Source: Listeria weihenstephanensis (GTDB lineage: Bacteria > Bacillota > Bacilli > Lactobacillales > Listeriaceae). From it: DNA of 64,000 nucleotides. The notes beneath the pieces were generated by a model. That model saw only the letters and a program-made list of their open reading frames with translations, searched no databases and was not told the DNA's origin. The stretch lies in NCBI RefSeq assembly GCF_003534205.1, contig NZ_CP011102.1, positions 880,036-944,035 on the forward strand, in the 5' to 3' direction. Shown piece after piece: positions 9,615-18,000 of the stretch; position 1 is the first letter of the stretch; the number at the start of each line of letters is the position of its first letter. Made by a program: the position numbers and the translations under genes.

Positions 9615-10352
9615 ATGGTGAAAAAATTAAAGGGACTTAGCATCGCACAATGGATTGCTATTTTTATTTTCGTCTCAATGGGAATTTCGATGATCTTTAT
9701 TACAGTTGAAATCTTCCTCGCCCCGGTGGAACAAACGCCAGGACAACCGAAAGTAACATTGCGCAGCGATTATATTTTCTTGCTTTTTGAATGTGTTTTA
9801 GGCGTGATTATTTTACTTTTACCAACGATCATTGCGCACCGCTTCAAATTTGAAATTCCAGGACTGGTCTATATTTTATTTTTAGTCTTTTTATATGCTT
9901 CCATTTATCTTGGAACGGTACAGAAATTCTACTCGATCGTGCCACATTGGGATAAAATTTTGCATACGTTTAGTGGGGCGATGCTTGGAGCAATTGGCTT
10001 CTCATTTGTTAATCTGCTCAACAATGATAAGCATGTGGTAATGAAGATGAAACCAGGATTTCTAGCTGTTTTCGCTTTTTGTTTCGCGGTTACACTGGGC
10101 GCATTTTGGGAGATTTATGAGTATACATTTGATGGCTTGATGAACTTAAATATGCAGCGTTACGATCTTTCTAACGGAACACCACTAGTTGGTCGTGCAG
10201 CATTGGCAGACACGATGGGAGACATTATCGTAGATGTACTCGGTTCACTAGTCTTTGTCCTCATCGGTTATTGGGCGCTGAAAAAAGGAAAACCATGGAT
10301 GAAAAATTTCGAATTCACGAAAAAAGAACCTAAAAAGGGAGCGATAAAATGA
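9615..10352 (+). CDS. YjdF/DUF2238-like multi-spanning membrane protein
   Basis: An integral membrane protein of about 245 residues with six or so helices. The conserved polar positions of the DUF2238/YjdF group are visible: [18 protein letters not shown], and [12 protein letters not shown]. Function unknown. I chose the ATG at 9615 because GGGG sits 9 bases upstream; an in-frame ATG at 9600 has no such site. Its stop overlaps the next gene by 4 bases (ATGA), so the two are translationally coupled. Confidence 0.75.
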   Translation: MVKKLKGLSIAQWIAIFIFVSMGISMIFITVEIFLAPVEQTPGQPKVTLRSDYIFLLFECVLGVIILLLPTIIAHRFKFEIPGLVYILFLVFLYASIYLGTVQKFYSIVPHWDKILHTFSGAMLGAIGFSFVNLLNNDKHVVMKMKPGFLAVFAFCFAVTLGAFWEIYEYTFDGLMNLNMQRYDLSNGTPLVGRAALADTMGDIIVDVLGSLVFVLIGYWALKKGKPWMKNFEFTKKEPKKGAIK

Positions 10353-10729
10353 AGATTGAACACGTAGCAATTTGGGTGGCCGATATTGAAAAAGCAAAAC
10401 AGTTTTATACTAGCTATTTTGATGGGGTGGCTAACGAGAAGTATACAAATGAGCTAAAAGGCTTTTCTTCGTACTTCATAACTTATCCGAGTGGTGCAAG
10501 GCTGGAAGTTATGACGCGCAAGGATATAACAGACAAGAAAACTGCTCCATTACTAGGCTGGGCCCATATTGCTTTTTCAGTTGGAAGTAAGGAGCATGTG
10601 GATACTTTAACGAAACAGCTTCAAAACGATGGCTACACGCTTGAAAGTGGCCCAAGAACAACAGGCGATGGCTACTATGAGAGTGTTATCTTAGATAGCG
10701 AAGGTAACCAAATTGAAATAACTTCATAA
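10349..10729 (+). CDS. VOC (glyoxalase I-like) small metalloprotein
   Basis: A 126-residue single-unit vicinal-oxygen-chelate protein with two beta-alpha-beta-beta-beta modules. Likely metal ligands are visible: H5 in EHVAIWV, the Glu of ARLEVM, His of WAHIAFS, and Glu near the C-terminus in NQIEITS, the H-E-H-E set of glyoxalase I-type enzymes. Whether it acts on methylglyoxal-glutathione-like adducts or another electrophile cannot be told. It is coupled to the membrane-protein gene by an ATGA overlap and is followed by a strong terminator. Confidence 0.8.
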   Translation: MKIEHVAIWVADIEKAKQFYTSYFDGVANEKYTNELKGFSSYFITYPSGARLEVMTRKDITDKKTAPLLGWAHIAFSVGSKEHVDTLTKQLQNDGYTLESGPRTTGDGYYESVILDSEGNQIEITS

Positions 10730-10739
10730 CAACAAAAAG

Positions 10740-10773
10740 GACGATGCGCTCAAAATTGCCGCATCGTCTTTTT
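10740..10773. terminator. Terminator between VOC gene and convergent MFS gene
   Basis: GACGATGCG (10740-10748) pairs with CGCATCGTC (10760-10768), then TTTTT on the plus strand; an A-run precedes it, so it can serve both strands. Confidence 0.85.
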
Positions 10774-10779
10774 ATGTCA

Positions 10780-12144
10780 TTATTTTTCTTCTTTCAGCGC
10801 TACTTTAACTGTTCTTTTATCTTGTTTTGCCGCATCAGAAAGCGTCAAATTCTTCGTCTCTGGTGCCCATGCAATCGACACAATCGTTCCGATAACAAGG
10901 ACAATCGCTAGCCCCATAGTTGAAAATTGAATTCCGAAAATCGCTGTGGAAATAGGTAGTAAGAACGTGCCAATCGCAGAACCAAGCCGGCTCATCGATG
11001 TAGCAAAACCAACGCCAAGCGAACGAATCTCCGTTGGGAAACTCTCCGCAGGAAAAACACCAACCAAATTACTAACCGCCGACATAATCAGTGTAAAACT
11101 AGCAAATACAAGAATCATTAAGAAACTTGCACTCGTTGGCAAAATACTGAGAAGCACTAACATCACGCTCAGAAAAATAAACGAGTAAATCAAGAAACCA
11201 CGCCGGGAGAACTTCATCGTAAACCAAATACCAAGCACAGCGCCAACGATCAAAATAATATTCAATAATAAATCTGTTCCGAAGTTTTCACTAAGCCCCA
11301 TCAAATTCAGAATAGAGGGGAGAAACGTGTAAATCGCGAAATAAGGAATGACAAGACAGACAAAGAATAGGCTATTAAAAGCTGTCCGTTTACGCATATC
11401 CTTACTAAATAACGCCGTAATACTACGCTTTTTGTGAGAGTCTACTTCCATTTCATCATCTAAAATCACGTTCGAGCCAACATGTTTTTGCACAATTGCA
11501 AGTGCTTCTTCTGAGCGACCTTTACTTATTAACCAGCGCGGCGATTCCGGCGTTCCAATTCGTAAAATTAAAATTAAAAACGCGGGTAAAGCAGAGGAGG
11601 CCAACATAATCCGCCAAGCATCAGGTCCCATTGATTGCATGAAGAAACCAACGAAACTAGCGGCCACATAACCAATTGTCCAAATAACGCTAAATGATCC
11701 TAGCAAACCCCCGCGATGCTTCCTCGGTGCGAATTCGGCTAACATCGTATGACCAACACTATAGTCACCGCCCAGCCCAATACCAAGCAAAACACGGCAA
11801 AGAAATAATTCCAGTGGCGTATCTGCAAAAAATTGTAAAGCCGATCCAAGCGTAATTATAATAAAACTGGTTACGAAGATCTTCTGTCGACCAATATAAT
11901 CTGAAATCCAACCCAAAATCAAACTACCTATAAATAAGCCAACTAACGCTGAGCTACCGATCAAGCCAACCCAAAGAGGCGTGAGTCCCATTTCAGGTTG
12001 AATAAGTGTCAAAGCAAAGCCAATGACGCCTATAATATAACCATCTGTAAAGTGAGCACCAAATGTTAAACCAGCCATTTTAATATGGAATTTATTTAAA
12101 GGTGCATCATCTAACCGTATCCATTCGTCCGTTCCTGTTGCCAT
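10780..12144 (-). CDS. MFS transporter, sugar/metabolite:H+ symporter type
   Basis: A 454-residue major facilitator with 12 helices. Loop 2-3 carries the DYIGRQKI motif, the central loop starts with TPESPRWLISKGR, and the C-terminal end has the APETK motif; together these place it in the sugar-porter / metabolite:H+ symporter branch. Substrate unknown. The ATG is preceded by AGGAGG. A good sigma-A promoter lies about 150 bases upstream, leaving an unusually long untranslated leader. Monocistronic, convergent with the VOC gene. Confidence 0.85.
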   Translation of the reverse strand: MATGTDEWIRLDDAPLNKFHIKMAGLTFGAHFTDGYIIGVIGFALTLIQPEMGLTPLWVGLIGSSALVGLFIGSLILGWISDYIGRQKIFVTSFIIITLGSALQFFADTPLELFLCRVLLGIGLGGDYSVGHTMLAEFAPRKHRGGLLGSFSVIWTIGYVAASFVGFFMQSMGPDAWRIMLASSALPAFLILILRIGTPESPRWLISKGRSEEALAIVQKHVGSNVILDDEMEVDSHKKRSITALFSKDMRKRTAFNSLFFVCLVIPYFAIYTFLPSILNLMGLSENFGTDLLLNIILIVGAVLGIWFTMKFSRRGFLIYSFIFLSVMLVLLSILPTSASFLMILVFASFTLIMSAVSNLVGVFPAESFPTEIRSLGVGFATSMSRLGSAIGTFLLPISTAIFGIQFSTMGLAIVLVIGTIVSIAWAPETKNLTLSDAAKQDKRTVKVALKEEK

Positions 12145-12301
12145 AAGTAAGTCCTCCTATGTTCCATTAGTGTAAGAGGTTACAAAAAATTATGTTGGGG
12201 GATTAGCATACATCCTGCGACAATGTTTGATTGTAACGATTTGTTCCTAAAGTTTCGATTCTTTAGCCTATAAATTTTCTAGTATTTTCTTGCCAAGTTC
12301 T

Positions 12302-12330
12302 ATTATAGCCTTAAAAACTGCTTTTTTCAA
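12302..12330 (-). promoter_or_regulatory. Sigma-A promoter of the MFS gene with long leader
   Basis: On the minus strand TTGAAA, a 17-base spacer, then TATAAT. The predicted start near 12295 leaves about 150 bases before the ATG at 12144. I see no known riboswitch in that leader. Confidence 0.65.
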
Positions 12331-12365
12331 TTTAAGTAAATATATGTATCTCCAAACATGAGTAT

Positions 12366-12411
12366 GGGGCAAATTTCTATGTCAATTTTCATTAACATAA
12401 AAGTTCGCCCC
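12366..12411 (-). terminator. Hairpin downstream of the Crp/Fnr gene
   Basis: GGGGCAAATTT (12366-12376) pairs imperfectly with AAAGTTCGCCCC (12400-12411), just after the regulator's stop codon. No strong T-run, so the terminator call is tentative. Confidence 0.45.
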
Positions 12412-12417
12412 AATCTA

Positions 12418-13077
12418 TTATGCTAGAGCGGGTGATTCCTCTTCAAAAACAAGCACTCCCTTTTGAACTAAATCGTTGCATAAGGTGTTAATAGATCTTG
12501 TGCTCAAGTTGGCGTAACTAGCAAGCATGGTTTTAGAAAAATATGCTGGAATATAAATCGTCTCATTGCGTAGCTTGCCAAAAAGACGTGCGATTTCTTT
12601 TAGCAATGTAACGAAGCGATATTCTGCCGGTTCTTTTAATAACTGTGTTTTGTCGACAAGCATTACTTCCTTATCGTGATTATTAGCGTATAGAAATAGC
12701 CAGCCAAATTGATAGCTTAGCAACATAGCCAGCATCTTAGCACGATCGAATTCGTAGACACACGTACTTTGGACTGTCTTAGTCGTATAAAAAGCATTAT
12801 CTTTTGTGTAAGGGTTAGAAAGTCCTATAATATGTTTTCCACCGAGAAAGCCAATAATGTTACCTTCCTTTTTACAGGAGACTACACCACTATCAATAAA
12901 ATAAATCGATTTAAAAGGTTTATTTTCGGTAGAAATACAGATATTCCTATTCAGTATCTTTTTTTTGTAGGGAACCCGATTGGAAAGTAGGAATTCTAAA
13001 AAATGATCATAATCAAATGCGCCATTGCCAATTTGCTCTATATACGTATCTTGCAAACTCTGGATCTTTTCTGTCAC
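12418..13077 (-). CDS. Crp/Fnr family transcriptional regulator
   Basis: Cytoplasmic DNA-binding regulator of the Crp/Fnr fold. An N-terminal cyclic-nucleotide-type beta barrel (FIDSGVVSCKKEGNIIGFLGG) is followed by the dimer helix and a C-terminal winged helix (YANLSTRSINTLCNDL). I place the start at the GTG at 13077, giving 219 residues: AAAGAGGTG lies upstream, and a -10 box at 13106-13111 would put the transcript start downstream of the longer ATG frame that begins at 13185. No cysteine cluster for an Fnr iron-sulphur centre is seen. It resembles the many Crp/Fnr paralogues of Listeria; effector unknown. Divergent from the small Fis-type gene. Confidence 0.82.
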   Translation of the reverse strand: MTEKIQSLQDTYIEQIGNGAFDYDHFLEFLLSNRVPYKKKILNRNICISTENKPFKSIYFIDSGVVSCKKEGNIIGFLGGKHIIGLSNPYTKDNAFYTTKTVQSTCVYEFDRAKMLAMLLSYQFGWLFLYANNHDKEVMLVDKTQLLKEPAEYRFVTLLKEIARLFGKLRNETIYIPAYFSKTMLASYANLSTRSINTLCNDLVQKGVLVFEEESPALA

Positions 13078-13105
13078 TGTGAAGATCACCTCTTTCTTTA
13101 ATCTA

Positions 13106-13111
13106 ATTATA
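13106..13111 (-). promoter_or_regulatory. -10 box of the Crp/Fnr gene
   Basis: TATAAT on the minus strand, 29 bases before the GTG start. No convincing -35. Confidence 0.45.
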
Positions 13112-13358
13112 ACACTACTTTGTTTTACTGTTTTTTGGTAGAATAGTACTTGAGAGAAATAGAATAAGAGAAAATATGCATCCAAGACAATAAAAATGAA
13201 TCTTATTTATGCTTTTTAATCAATATATGACTTTTTTGCATTGTTTTAAATCAGAATGCTAATCTAACATTTATGAATCTAAGAATCTATTTTTTAATAA
13301 AAGGTAGTTCTAAGTGAATAAAAAAGGGATATTACTTATTTTTCTTCGAGATTATTTG

Positions 13359-13367
13359 TGTTATAAT
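13359..13367 (+). promoter_or_regulatory. Extended -10 promoter of the Fis-type gene
   Basis: TGTTATAAT, an extended -10 element, 38 bases before the TTG start. Confidence 0.55.
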
Positions 13368-13404
13368 ATGTGCAAAGATGAGCAATGTAAGGAGGAGAAT
13401 TAAT

Positions 13405-13635
13405 TTGGAAAAGCTATCTGTACACCAAAAATCGACTTCTACGCTTGATGCCTATTATGAGGAGCATATAGATGATTTTGTTGACTTAAAAACGTATTTA
13501 TCAGAAGTAGAGATACATTGTATCAAGAAGGTAATAGCAGAAAAAAATGGGAATATCACACAAGCTGCTGAAAAGCTAGGTGTCCACCGCTCTATTTTGT
13601 ATCGTAAATTAAAGGCGCGAGATCTGAAAAAATAG
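13405..13635 (+). CDS. Small Fis-type helix-turn-helix protein
   Basis: A 76-residue protein whose C-terminal half (about residues 35-72) is a Fis-type HTH: EKNGNITQAAEKLGVHR followed by SILYRKLKA. The same module ends NtrC-type activators, but no AAA+ or sensory domain is present, so this is a free-standing DNA-binding unit. The start is the TTG at 13405, preceded by the strong site AAGGAGGAG; the in-frame ATG at 13378 has none. It lies divergent from a Crp/Fnr gene about 330 bases away. Target genes unknown. Confidence 0.78.
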   Translation: MEKLSVHQKSTSTLDAYYEEHIDDFVDLKTYLSEVEIHCIKKVIAEKNGNITQAAEKLGVHRSILYRKLKARDLKK

Positions 13636-13679
13636 TACTTACTAATTGTAAGCAATGAAATGGACTTTTCACGTTAAAT

Positions 13680-13706
13680 ATGTTGTAATGGTAATAGTTA
13701 CAACAT
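13680..13706. promoter_or_regulatory. Operator-like inverted repeat before the VOC dioxygenase gene
   Basis: ATGTTGTAA (13680-13688) and TTACAACAT (13698-13706) are exact complements across a 9-base centre. It overlaps a possible -10 (TGTAAT) and ends 19 bases before the start codon, as expected for a repressor site. Confidence 0.65.
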
Positions 13707-13724
13707 GCGAAGGGAATGATTTTT

Positions 13725-14570
13725 GTGAATGGTCATACAGAGATTGGTAAAGTAGTTTTAAAAACGAAGGATAAAGATAGGTTGGCGGCCTTCTATAAGG
13801 AAATTATCGGACTCGAGGTACTAGCAAATAATGCGGACACTGCTGTACTCGGTGTTGGCACAAAAGAGCTGCTAGAAATCGTGAAGGTACCTCATGCGAC
13901 AGTTCCAAAGCAAGCGAAAACGGGATTATATCATACTGCGTTCTTGTTACCGAGCAGAGCTTCATTAGGTAGCTTTTTGCATCATATGCTAGAGAGCCAG
14001 TATCCGCTTGACGGCGCGGGAGACCATATTTATAGTGAGGCATTTTATTTCCGTGATCCAGATGGTAATGGTATCGAAGTCTATGCTGATCGCCCAGAAA
14101 GTGAGTGGCAACGCGATGCTGATGGGAATCTACCAATGGCGACAAACGGTGTAGATGGTGATGGCTTATTGATGGAAGGCGCTGAACTTGACTGGTATAA
14201 AGCACCTGAGGAAACAAAAATCGGGCATATCCATTTACAGGTTAGCGATCTCGAAGCTACGCGCGATTTCTATCAAGGTATCCTAGGGTTTAAAATAACG
14301 ACAGAAATTCCATCGGCGCTATTTTTTGCAGCGGGAGATTACCATCATCATATCGGTACAAATATCTGGGCAGGACGGGAGTTGCCGAAGCTTGAGGCGA
14401 CTGAAATAGGCCTATCATTTTTCACGATAGAAACGGAATCAATTGAACAGCTTAAAGAGGATTTGACTAAGAAATCAATTGCATTTCAGGAAAATGGAGA
14501 GAAAACGATCATTTTAGAGGACCCAAATGGGATTACGATCGAGGTTATTGCAACAAACTATTATATGTAA
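13725..14570 (+). CDS. Two-domain VOC protein, catechol-2,3-dioxygenase-like (CatE type)
   Basis: About 281 residues made of two VOC domains (roughly 5-130 and 165-280). The family pattern is visible: EIGKVVLKT with HTAFLLPS and the domain-one ending DPDGNGIEVYADRPESEW, then GHIHLQVSDL and DPNGITIEVI in domain two. B. subtilis CatE/MhqE-type proteins with this layout open catechol or detoxify quinones; that role here is inference. GTG at 13725 is 9 bases after AAGGGA, so I prefer it to the ATG at 13716. A 27-bp inverted repeat upstream suggests inducible control. Confidence 0.85.
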   Translation: MNGHTEIGKVVLKTKDKDRLAAFYKEIIGLEVLANNADTAVLGVGTKELLEIVKVPHATVPKQAKTGLYHTAFLLPSRASLGSFLHHMLESQYPLDGAGDHIYSEAFYFRDPDGNGIEVYADRPESEWQRDADGNLPMATNGVDGDGLLMEGAELDWYKAPEETKIGHIHLQVSDLEATRDFYQGILGFKITTEIPSALFFAAGDYHHHIGTNIWAGRELPKLEATEIGLSFFTIETESIEQLKEDLTKKSIAFQENGEKTIILEDPNGITIEVIATNYYM

Positions 14571-14571
14571 T

Positions 14572-14610
14572 AAAAAAGCTGAGCATGGTTTGATGTGCTC
14601 AGCTTTTCTT
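14572..14610 (+). terminator. Terminator after the VOC dioxygenase gene
   Basis: AAAAGCTGAGCA pairs with TGCTCAGCTTTT across a short loop, ending in a T-rich stretch. Confidence 0.85.
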
Positions 14611-14637
14611 TATATACAAAATTTTGCTATAATTGAT

Positions 14638-14937
14638 TTAGGAGTGTTTCCAGTTCTTTTGTCGCGATGTCGTTTTCTTTAGTAGCCAATGTGCGAGTCC
14701 TAGAGCTGCTTGAATGAGTACGAATGTTAGAATGCCTAGGTTTAAATAAAATAGTGCAACTTGTGCTTCAGCAGGGAAGGCGCGTTGAACCAGTAGGAAG
14801 GCCAGGAAGAAGCCTGTGTTGGCACAAAGCGATACCCAGTAAATAGGGAGTTTGCCGAGTTTACTAATGAGAAAAGATAGCGCGAAGAAAAAGATAGCGA
14901 AACAAAAACCAATCAATATCATTTGCATCGACTCCAT
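14638..14937 (-). CDS. Small three-helix membrane protein, unknown function
   Basis: About 99 residues with three predicted membrane helices and a basic C-terminus. I do not recognise the family. AAAGAGGTG stands upstream of the ATG at 14937; the GTG nine bases further out overlaps that site and is unlikely to be the start. It is divergent from corA, with under 115 bases between the two starts. Confidence 0.6.
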   Translation of the reverse strand: MESMQMILIGFCFAIFFFALSFLISKLGKLPIYWVSLCANTGFFLAFLLVQRAFPAEAQVALFYLNLGILTFVLIQAALGLAHWLLKKTTSRQKNWKHS

Positions 14938-15049
14938 GACGCTCACCTCTTTTATTACAAATTTAGTATTAATAATAATAATTGTAACACAAATGAAATG
15001 TATTGTAAAGTTAAGTTTGAAGTCGTTACTGGTTGGGGGAGAAACGAAG

Positions 15050-16003
15050 ATGATTGAATACTATAAGACAAAGGAAAATGGCGAAATCCAGAAAATTGAC
15101 GCGTATGAGGTAGGCTGTTGGGTTAGCGCGGTTGCACCGAGTCCTGATGAGATTGATTACTTATCTAAGAAATTGGAAATACCAAAAGATCATATTTTAG
15201 ATCCATTGGATGAGCAAGAACGTTCGCGAATTGAGCTCAAGCATGTGGAAGAGAATTTCAAGCATTCCCTCGTCATTGTTGATTGTCCGGTTGAGGCGAA
15301 AGATGAGATGGGATTCTTGGAATTTAGGACGATACCGATTGGCATTATTACGACCAAAGAAGTGATGTTAACCGTTGTCCTGAAACAATTACCAGTCCTT
15401 GAGGATATTATTGATCGGCGAATGGAACAGTATGACACGGCAAATCACATCCAGTTTGTTTTACAAATTTTATATGCTGTATCTTATTACTTTTTAAAAT
15501 ATTTAAATGGTTTGATTGAACATATGCATAAGTTGGAGAAAAATATTCGTGAAGCAATGAAAAATGAAGAATTGTATGCTTTCATGGCAATTCAACGGAG
15601 TTTAGTGTTTTTTGCGACAGCTCTTCAATCGAACAAAGCGATTTTAGATAAGATGCTGGTGGCTGCGCACTATACAGATAAAGAGGAGAATCGAGAGTTA
15701 CTGCAGGATGTTGTGATTGAAAATAAACAAGCGATTGCGATGACAGAAACATATACGCAAATTGTTGGTGGCATGTCAGATACTTTTTCATCTGTCATTT
15801 CTAATAATTTAAATCGCGTGATGAAATTTTTGACATCGTTTACGATTATTTTATCGCTGCCAACCATTGTGGCGAGTATTTATGGGATGAATGTCAAGTT
15901 ACCATTTTCAGATCAGGAATATGCCTTTGGGTTGATTATGGTGGGAACGCTTTTCATTACCATTGTGACAACGATTATATTCTGGCGCAAAAAATACTTC
16001 TAA
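15050..16003 (+). CDS. corA: CorA family divalent-cation transporter
   Basis: A 317-residue CorA-type channel for Mg2+ or a related divalent cation. The large cytoplasmic N-terminal domain is followed by a long helix and two C-terminal membrane helices; the signature YGMN (in IYGMNVKLPF) closes the first. The start is the ATG at 15050 after GGGGGAG; the frame continues upstream but those codons overlap the divergent gene's promoter. Only two bases plus a short leader separate it from the GntR gene downstream. CorA paralogues of this type may also export metals. Confidence 0.9.
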   Translation: MIEYYKTKENGEIQKIDAYEVGCWVSAVAPSPDEIDYLSKKLEIPKDHILDPLDEQERSRIELKHVEENFKHSLVIVDCPVEAKDEMGFLEFRTIPIGIITTKEVMLTVVLKQLPVLEDIIDRRMEQYDTANHIQFVLQILYAVSYYFLKYLNGLIEHMHKLEKNIREAMKNEELYAFMAIQRSLVFFATALQSNKAILDKMLVAAHYTDKEENRELLQDVVIENKQAIAMTETYTQIVGGMSDTFSSVISNNLNRVMKFLTSFTIILSLPTIVASIYGMNVKLPFSDQEYAFGLIMVGTLFITIVTTIIFWRKKYF

Positions 16004-16031
16004 AATGGAACTTCGAGAGGAACGATTCGAC

Positions 16032-16673
16032 ATGGATAAACAAAATTATGAGAAAAAAGCTTATGAAATGATGAAGGAAAAGATTTTAAATGGACAATTG
16101 CGCACTGGTGATCGTGTACCAGAAAATATGATTGCGAAGGAACTTGGTATTAGTAGAACGCCGGTGCGTCGTGCTTTGGTGATGCTTGAAACGGAAGGAT
16201 TCTTAACGATTGAAAGTAATCGAGGAGCTTTTGTGTCTGAGAGTAAGGTCACGGTAGGCAAGTTTATCGAAATGCTTGAGATGCTAGAAGTCCTTGTGAT
16301 TAATACGATGCGGAAAATGGAGAATAAGGGTATTTATTTCGAGCCACAGCCATTTAACAAACGTCTAACAGTGATGGAAGATCGCTTGAAATCGGGGAAT
16401 AACACAGGATTCGTAGAAGAAGGTTGGCAAATTATTTTTGATTTTGTTACGTATATGGGAAATGGTTATGCGGAGAATGTGGTTAGAAAGATGAGCATTG
16501 ATTTTTTGACTAAGGCTCCGAAAGAAATTATCTTGATTCCTTTTAATAATGGGACGTATTTGATGGAGCAGTTTACTCGAGTGAACGAGTTATTGGGCGT
16601 GAAACGGTTTGATGAGATTGAGCAACTTGTGAGGGAATTAGTTAATTATTTTATCATTAAAACGTTTCGTTAG
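16032..16673 (+). CDS. GntR family transcriptional regulator (first of pair)
   Basis: A 214-residue regulator. The N-terminal winged helix (about residues 8-75) has the GntR signature GDRVPENMIAKELGISRTPVRRAL and LETEGFLTIESNRGAFV. The all-helical C-terminal part resembles the FCD ligand-binding domain but lacks the clear metal-binding His set. ATG at 16032 with GAGAGG upstream is preferred over the ATG at 16005. It lies directly downstream of corA and upstream of a second GntR gene, so it may regulate the transporter; that is inference. Confidence 0.82.
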   Translation: MDKQNYEKKAYEMMKEKILNGQLRTGDRVPENMIAKELGISRTPVRRALVMLETEGFLTIESNRGAFVSESKVTVGKFIEMLEMLEVLVINTMRKMENKGIYFEPQPFNKRLTVMEDRLKSGNNTGFVEEGWQIIFDFVTYMGNGYAENVVRKMSIDFLTKAPKEIILIPFNNGTYLMEQFTRVNELLGVKRFDEIEQLVRELVNYFIIKTFR

Positions 16674-16735
16674 AGGAATATAGGTTGGATTTTTTTGTAT
16701 GGTTTTGTAAATTACTTTTTTTTTTTAGTGACATG

Positions 16736-16744
16736 TGCTACAAT
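16736..16744 (+). promoter_or_regulatory. Extended -10 promoter of the second GntR gene
   Basis: TGCTACAAT. A transcript start near 16751 supports the GTG start at 16776. Confidence 0.5.
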
Positions 16745-16775
16745 GTTCGTAATTAAGATAGGGGTGTCAAGCGAA

Positions 16776-17432
16776 GTGAAGAGTAAACGAGAGTATAAGA
16801 CGCTAGATAGAATGGTTTATTTCAGTATTATTGAGAAAATTAAGACAGGTGAGTTGAAGCCAAATGAGCATTTAACAGAGGAGCGTTTGTCAAAAGAACT
16901 TGAAGTTAGTCGTTCGCCGATTCGCAAAGCCATTACAGCGTTGGTTTCAGAAGGGATATTAGATTATCGTACATATAGTGGTGTTGTTGTTCGAGATGCT
17001 ATGATTGATTCTGCTAAGTATGCACAACTTCTTGATGTCATTGAAGTATTTATGGATGCCACGATTCAAAAAATGAAGAAAAATGATGTTCTTATGGATG
17101 TGGATGCATTGCGAAATTATATTTCCTCAATGGATCGCTCGTCTTATCTACAAAATATGGAAGATTATATTTTTAATCAACACCAATTTTTCTTCCGAAT
17201 TTTGAAGCAAGACCCTAATCCATATTATTACGAGAATGTAAAACGTATCTTTTTCACGATTAATAACTTTTCGATGGAGACGGTTGTAAAACAAGGTTCT
17301 GAGGATAAACGTGATTTGACGGTCAAGAAATTTACGGCGATTGCGGATGCTTTTGAACAAAAAGAATTTGATTTAGCGAATGAACGCATTCAAGCATTAT
17401 TCGCGGATTTTATTATTAGTGCGTTTAGATAG
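16776..17432 (+). CDS. GntR family transcriptional regulator (second of pair)
   Basis: A 218-residue paralogue of the preceding gene. The winged helix is clear (LTEERLSKELEVSRSPIRKAI, then VSEGILDYRTYSG), followed by an FCD-like helical domain. GTG at 16776 has AGGGGTG at the right distance and lies downstream of an extended -10 box; the ATG frame from 16695 would start upstream of the transcript. Tandem GntR genes of similar size suggest an old duplication. Targets unknown. Confidence 0.8.
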   Translation: MKSKREYKTLDRMVYFSIIEKIKTGELKPNEHLTEERLSKELEVSRSPIRKAITALVSEGILDYRTYSGVVVRDAMIDSAKYAQLLDVIEVFMDATIQKMKKNDVLMDVDALRNYISSMDRSSYLQNMEDYIFNQHQFFFRILKQDPNPYYYENVKRIFFTINNFSMETVVKQGSEDKRDLTVKKFTAIADAFEQKEFDLANERIQALFADFIISAFR

Positions 17433-17433
17433 T

Positions 17434-17483
17434 AGTAGACAAAAACCGCTAGGAATCATTATTCCTAGCGGTTTTTGTCTACT
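17434..17483. terminator. 23-bp bidirectional terminator
   Basis: A 23-base arm beginning AGTAGACAAAAACCGC (17434-17456) pairs perfectly with 17461-17483 across a 4-base loop. It serves the GntR gene and the convergent acetyltransferase, whose stop codon lies within it. Confidence 0.92.
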
Positions 17484-18000
17484 TTTCATAAATACAGAAT
17501 CCATCAACGATACCGATTTTATGAAAACCGGCATCTTGATATAGTGCGTTTAATTTCAGGTTATCTGCAATACAGTCAAGGCGTAAGGGCATAGCATCTG
17601 TTTTTGCTGTTTCTGAGTGCGCCCAGTCCAATATTTTTTTGCTGAGGTTTTGGCCAGCGTAAGGTCGTGCAATCATAAGACGGTGTAAGTAACGTGCAGC
17701 TATTTCCGAACGTTCACCCCAAAGCTTTTGATCCCAGTCACTCGCGGTTTTTCTCAGAATAAATGCAGCGGCGATTGTTTTGGCATCGAGTACTAAAAAT
17801 ACTTCACCATCTCGAACGCGGTCGTTAAGCCCGTGGACGTCCGTTCCTTCTAGAATATCAGACCACTGGGAGGAACCACGACTTTTTAGCCAGGATGCGG
17901 TATCGATCATGAGCTGTTCTAGAGAAGCCGCGTCGGAAATAGTGGCTTCTCTCACAGTTAGATCTAAATCGCCGAGCATGATTTTATTTTTGTTCGTCAT
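17479..18000 (-). CDS. GNAT family N-acetyltransferase
   Basis: About 173 residues of GNAT fold. The acetyl-CoA-binding motif A region is LHRLMIARPYAGQNLSKKIL, followed by the C-terminal NALYQDAGFHKIG. Substrate unknown. I place the start at the ATG ending at 18000, which overlaps the 3' end of the upstream DUF975 gene by 17 bases, so translation is likely coupled; an in-frame ATG further upstream lies deep within that gene. Confidence 0.75.
   Translation of the reverse strand: MTNKNKIMLGDLDLTVREATISDAASLEQLMIDTASWLKSRGSSQWSDILEGTDVHGLNDRVRDGEVFLVLDAKTIAAAFILRKTASDWDQKLWGERSEIAARYLHRLMIARPYAGQNLSKKILDWAHSETAKTDAMPLRLDCIADNLKLNALYQDAGFHKIGIVDGFCIYEK

Noticed and set aside
12418-13077. prfA virulence regulator
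   Set aside because: Crp/Fnr fold is shared, but length, neighbours and absence of PrfA boxes or virulence genes do not support PrfA; Listeria have many paralogues.
14852-15049. Extra 66 codons at the CorA N-terminus
   Set aside because: They overlap the divergent membrane-protein gene and its promoter; the ATG at 15050 has a good ribosome-binding site.
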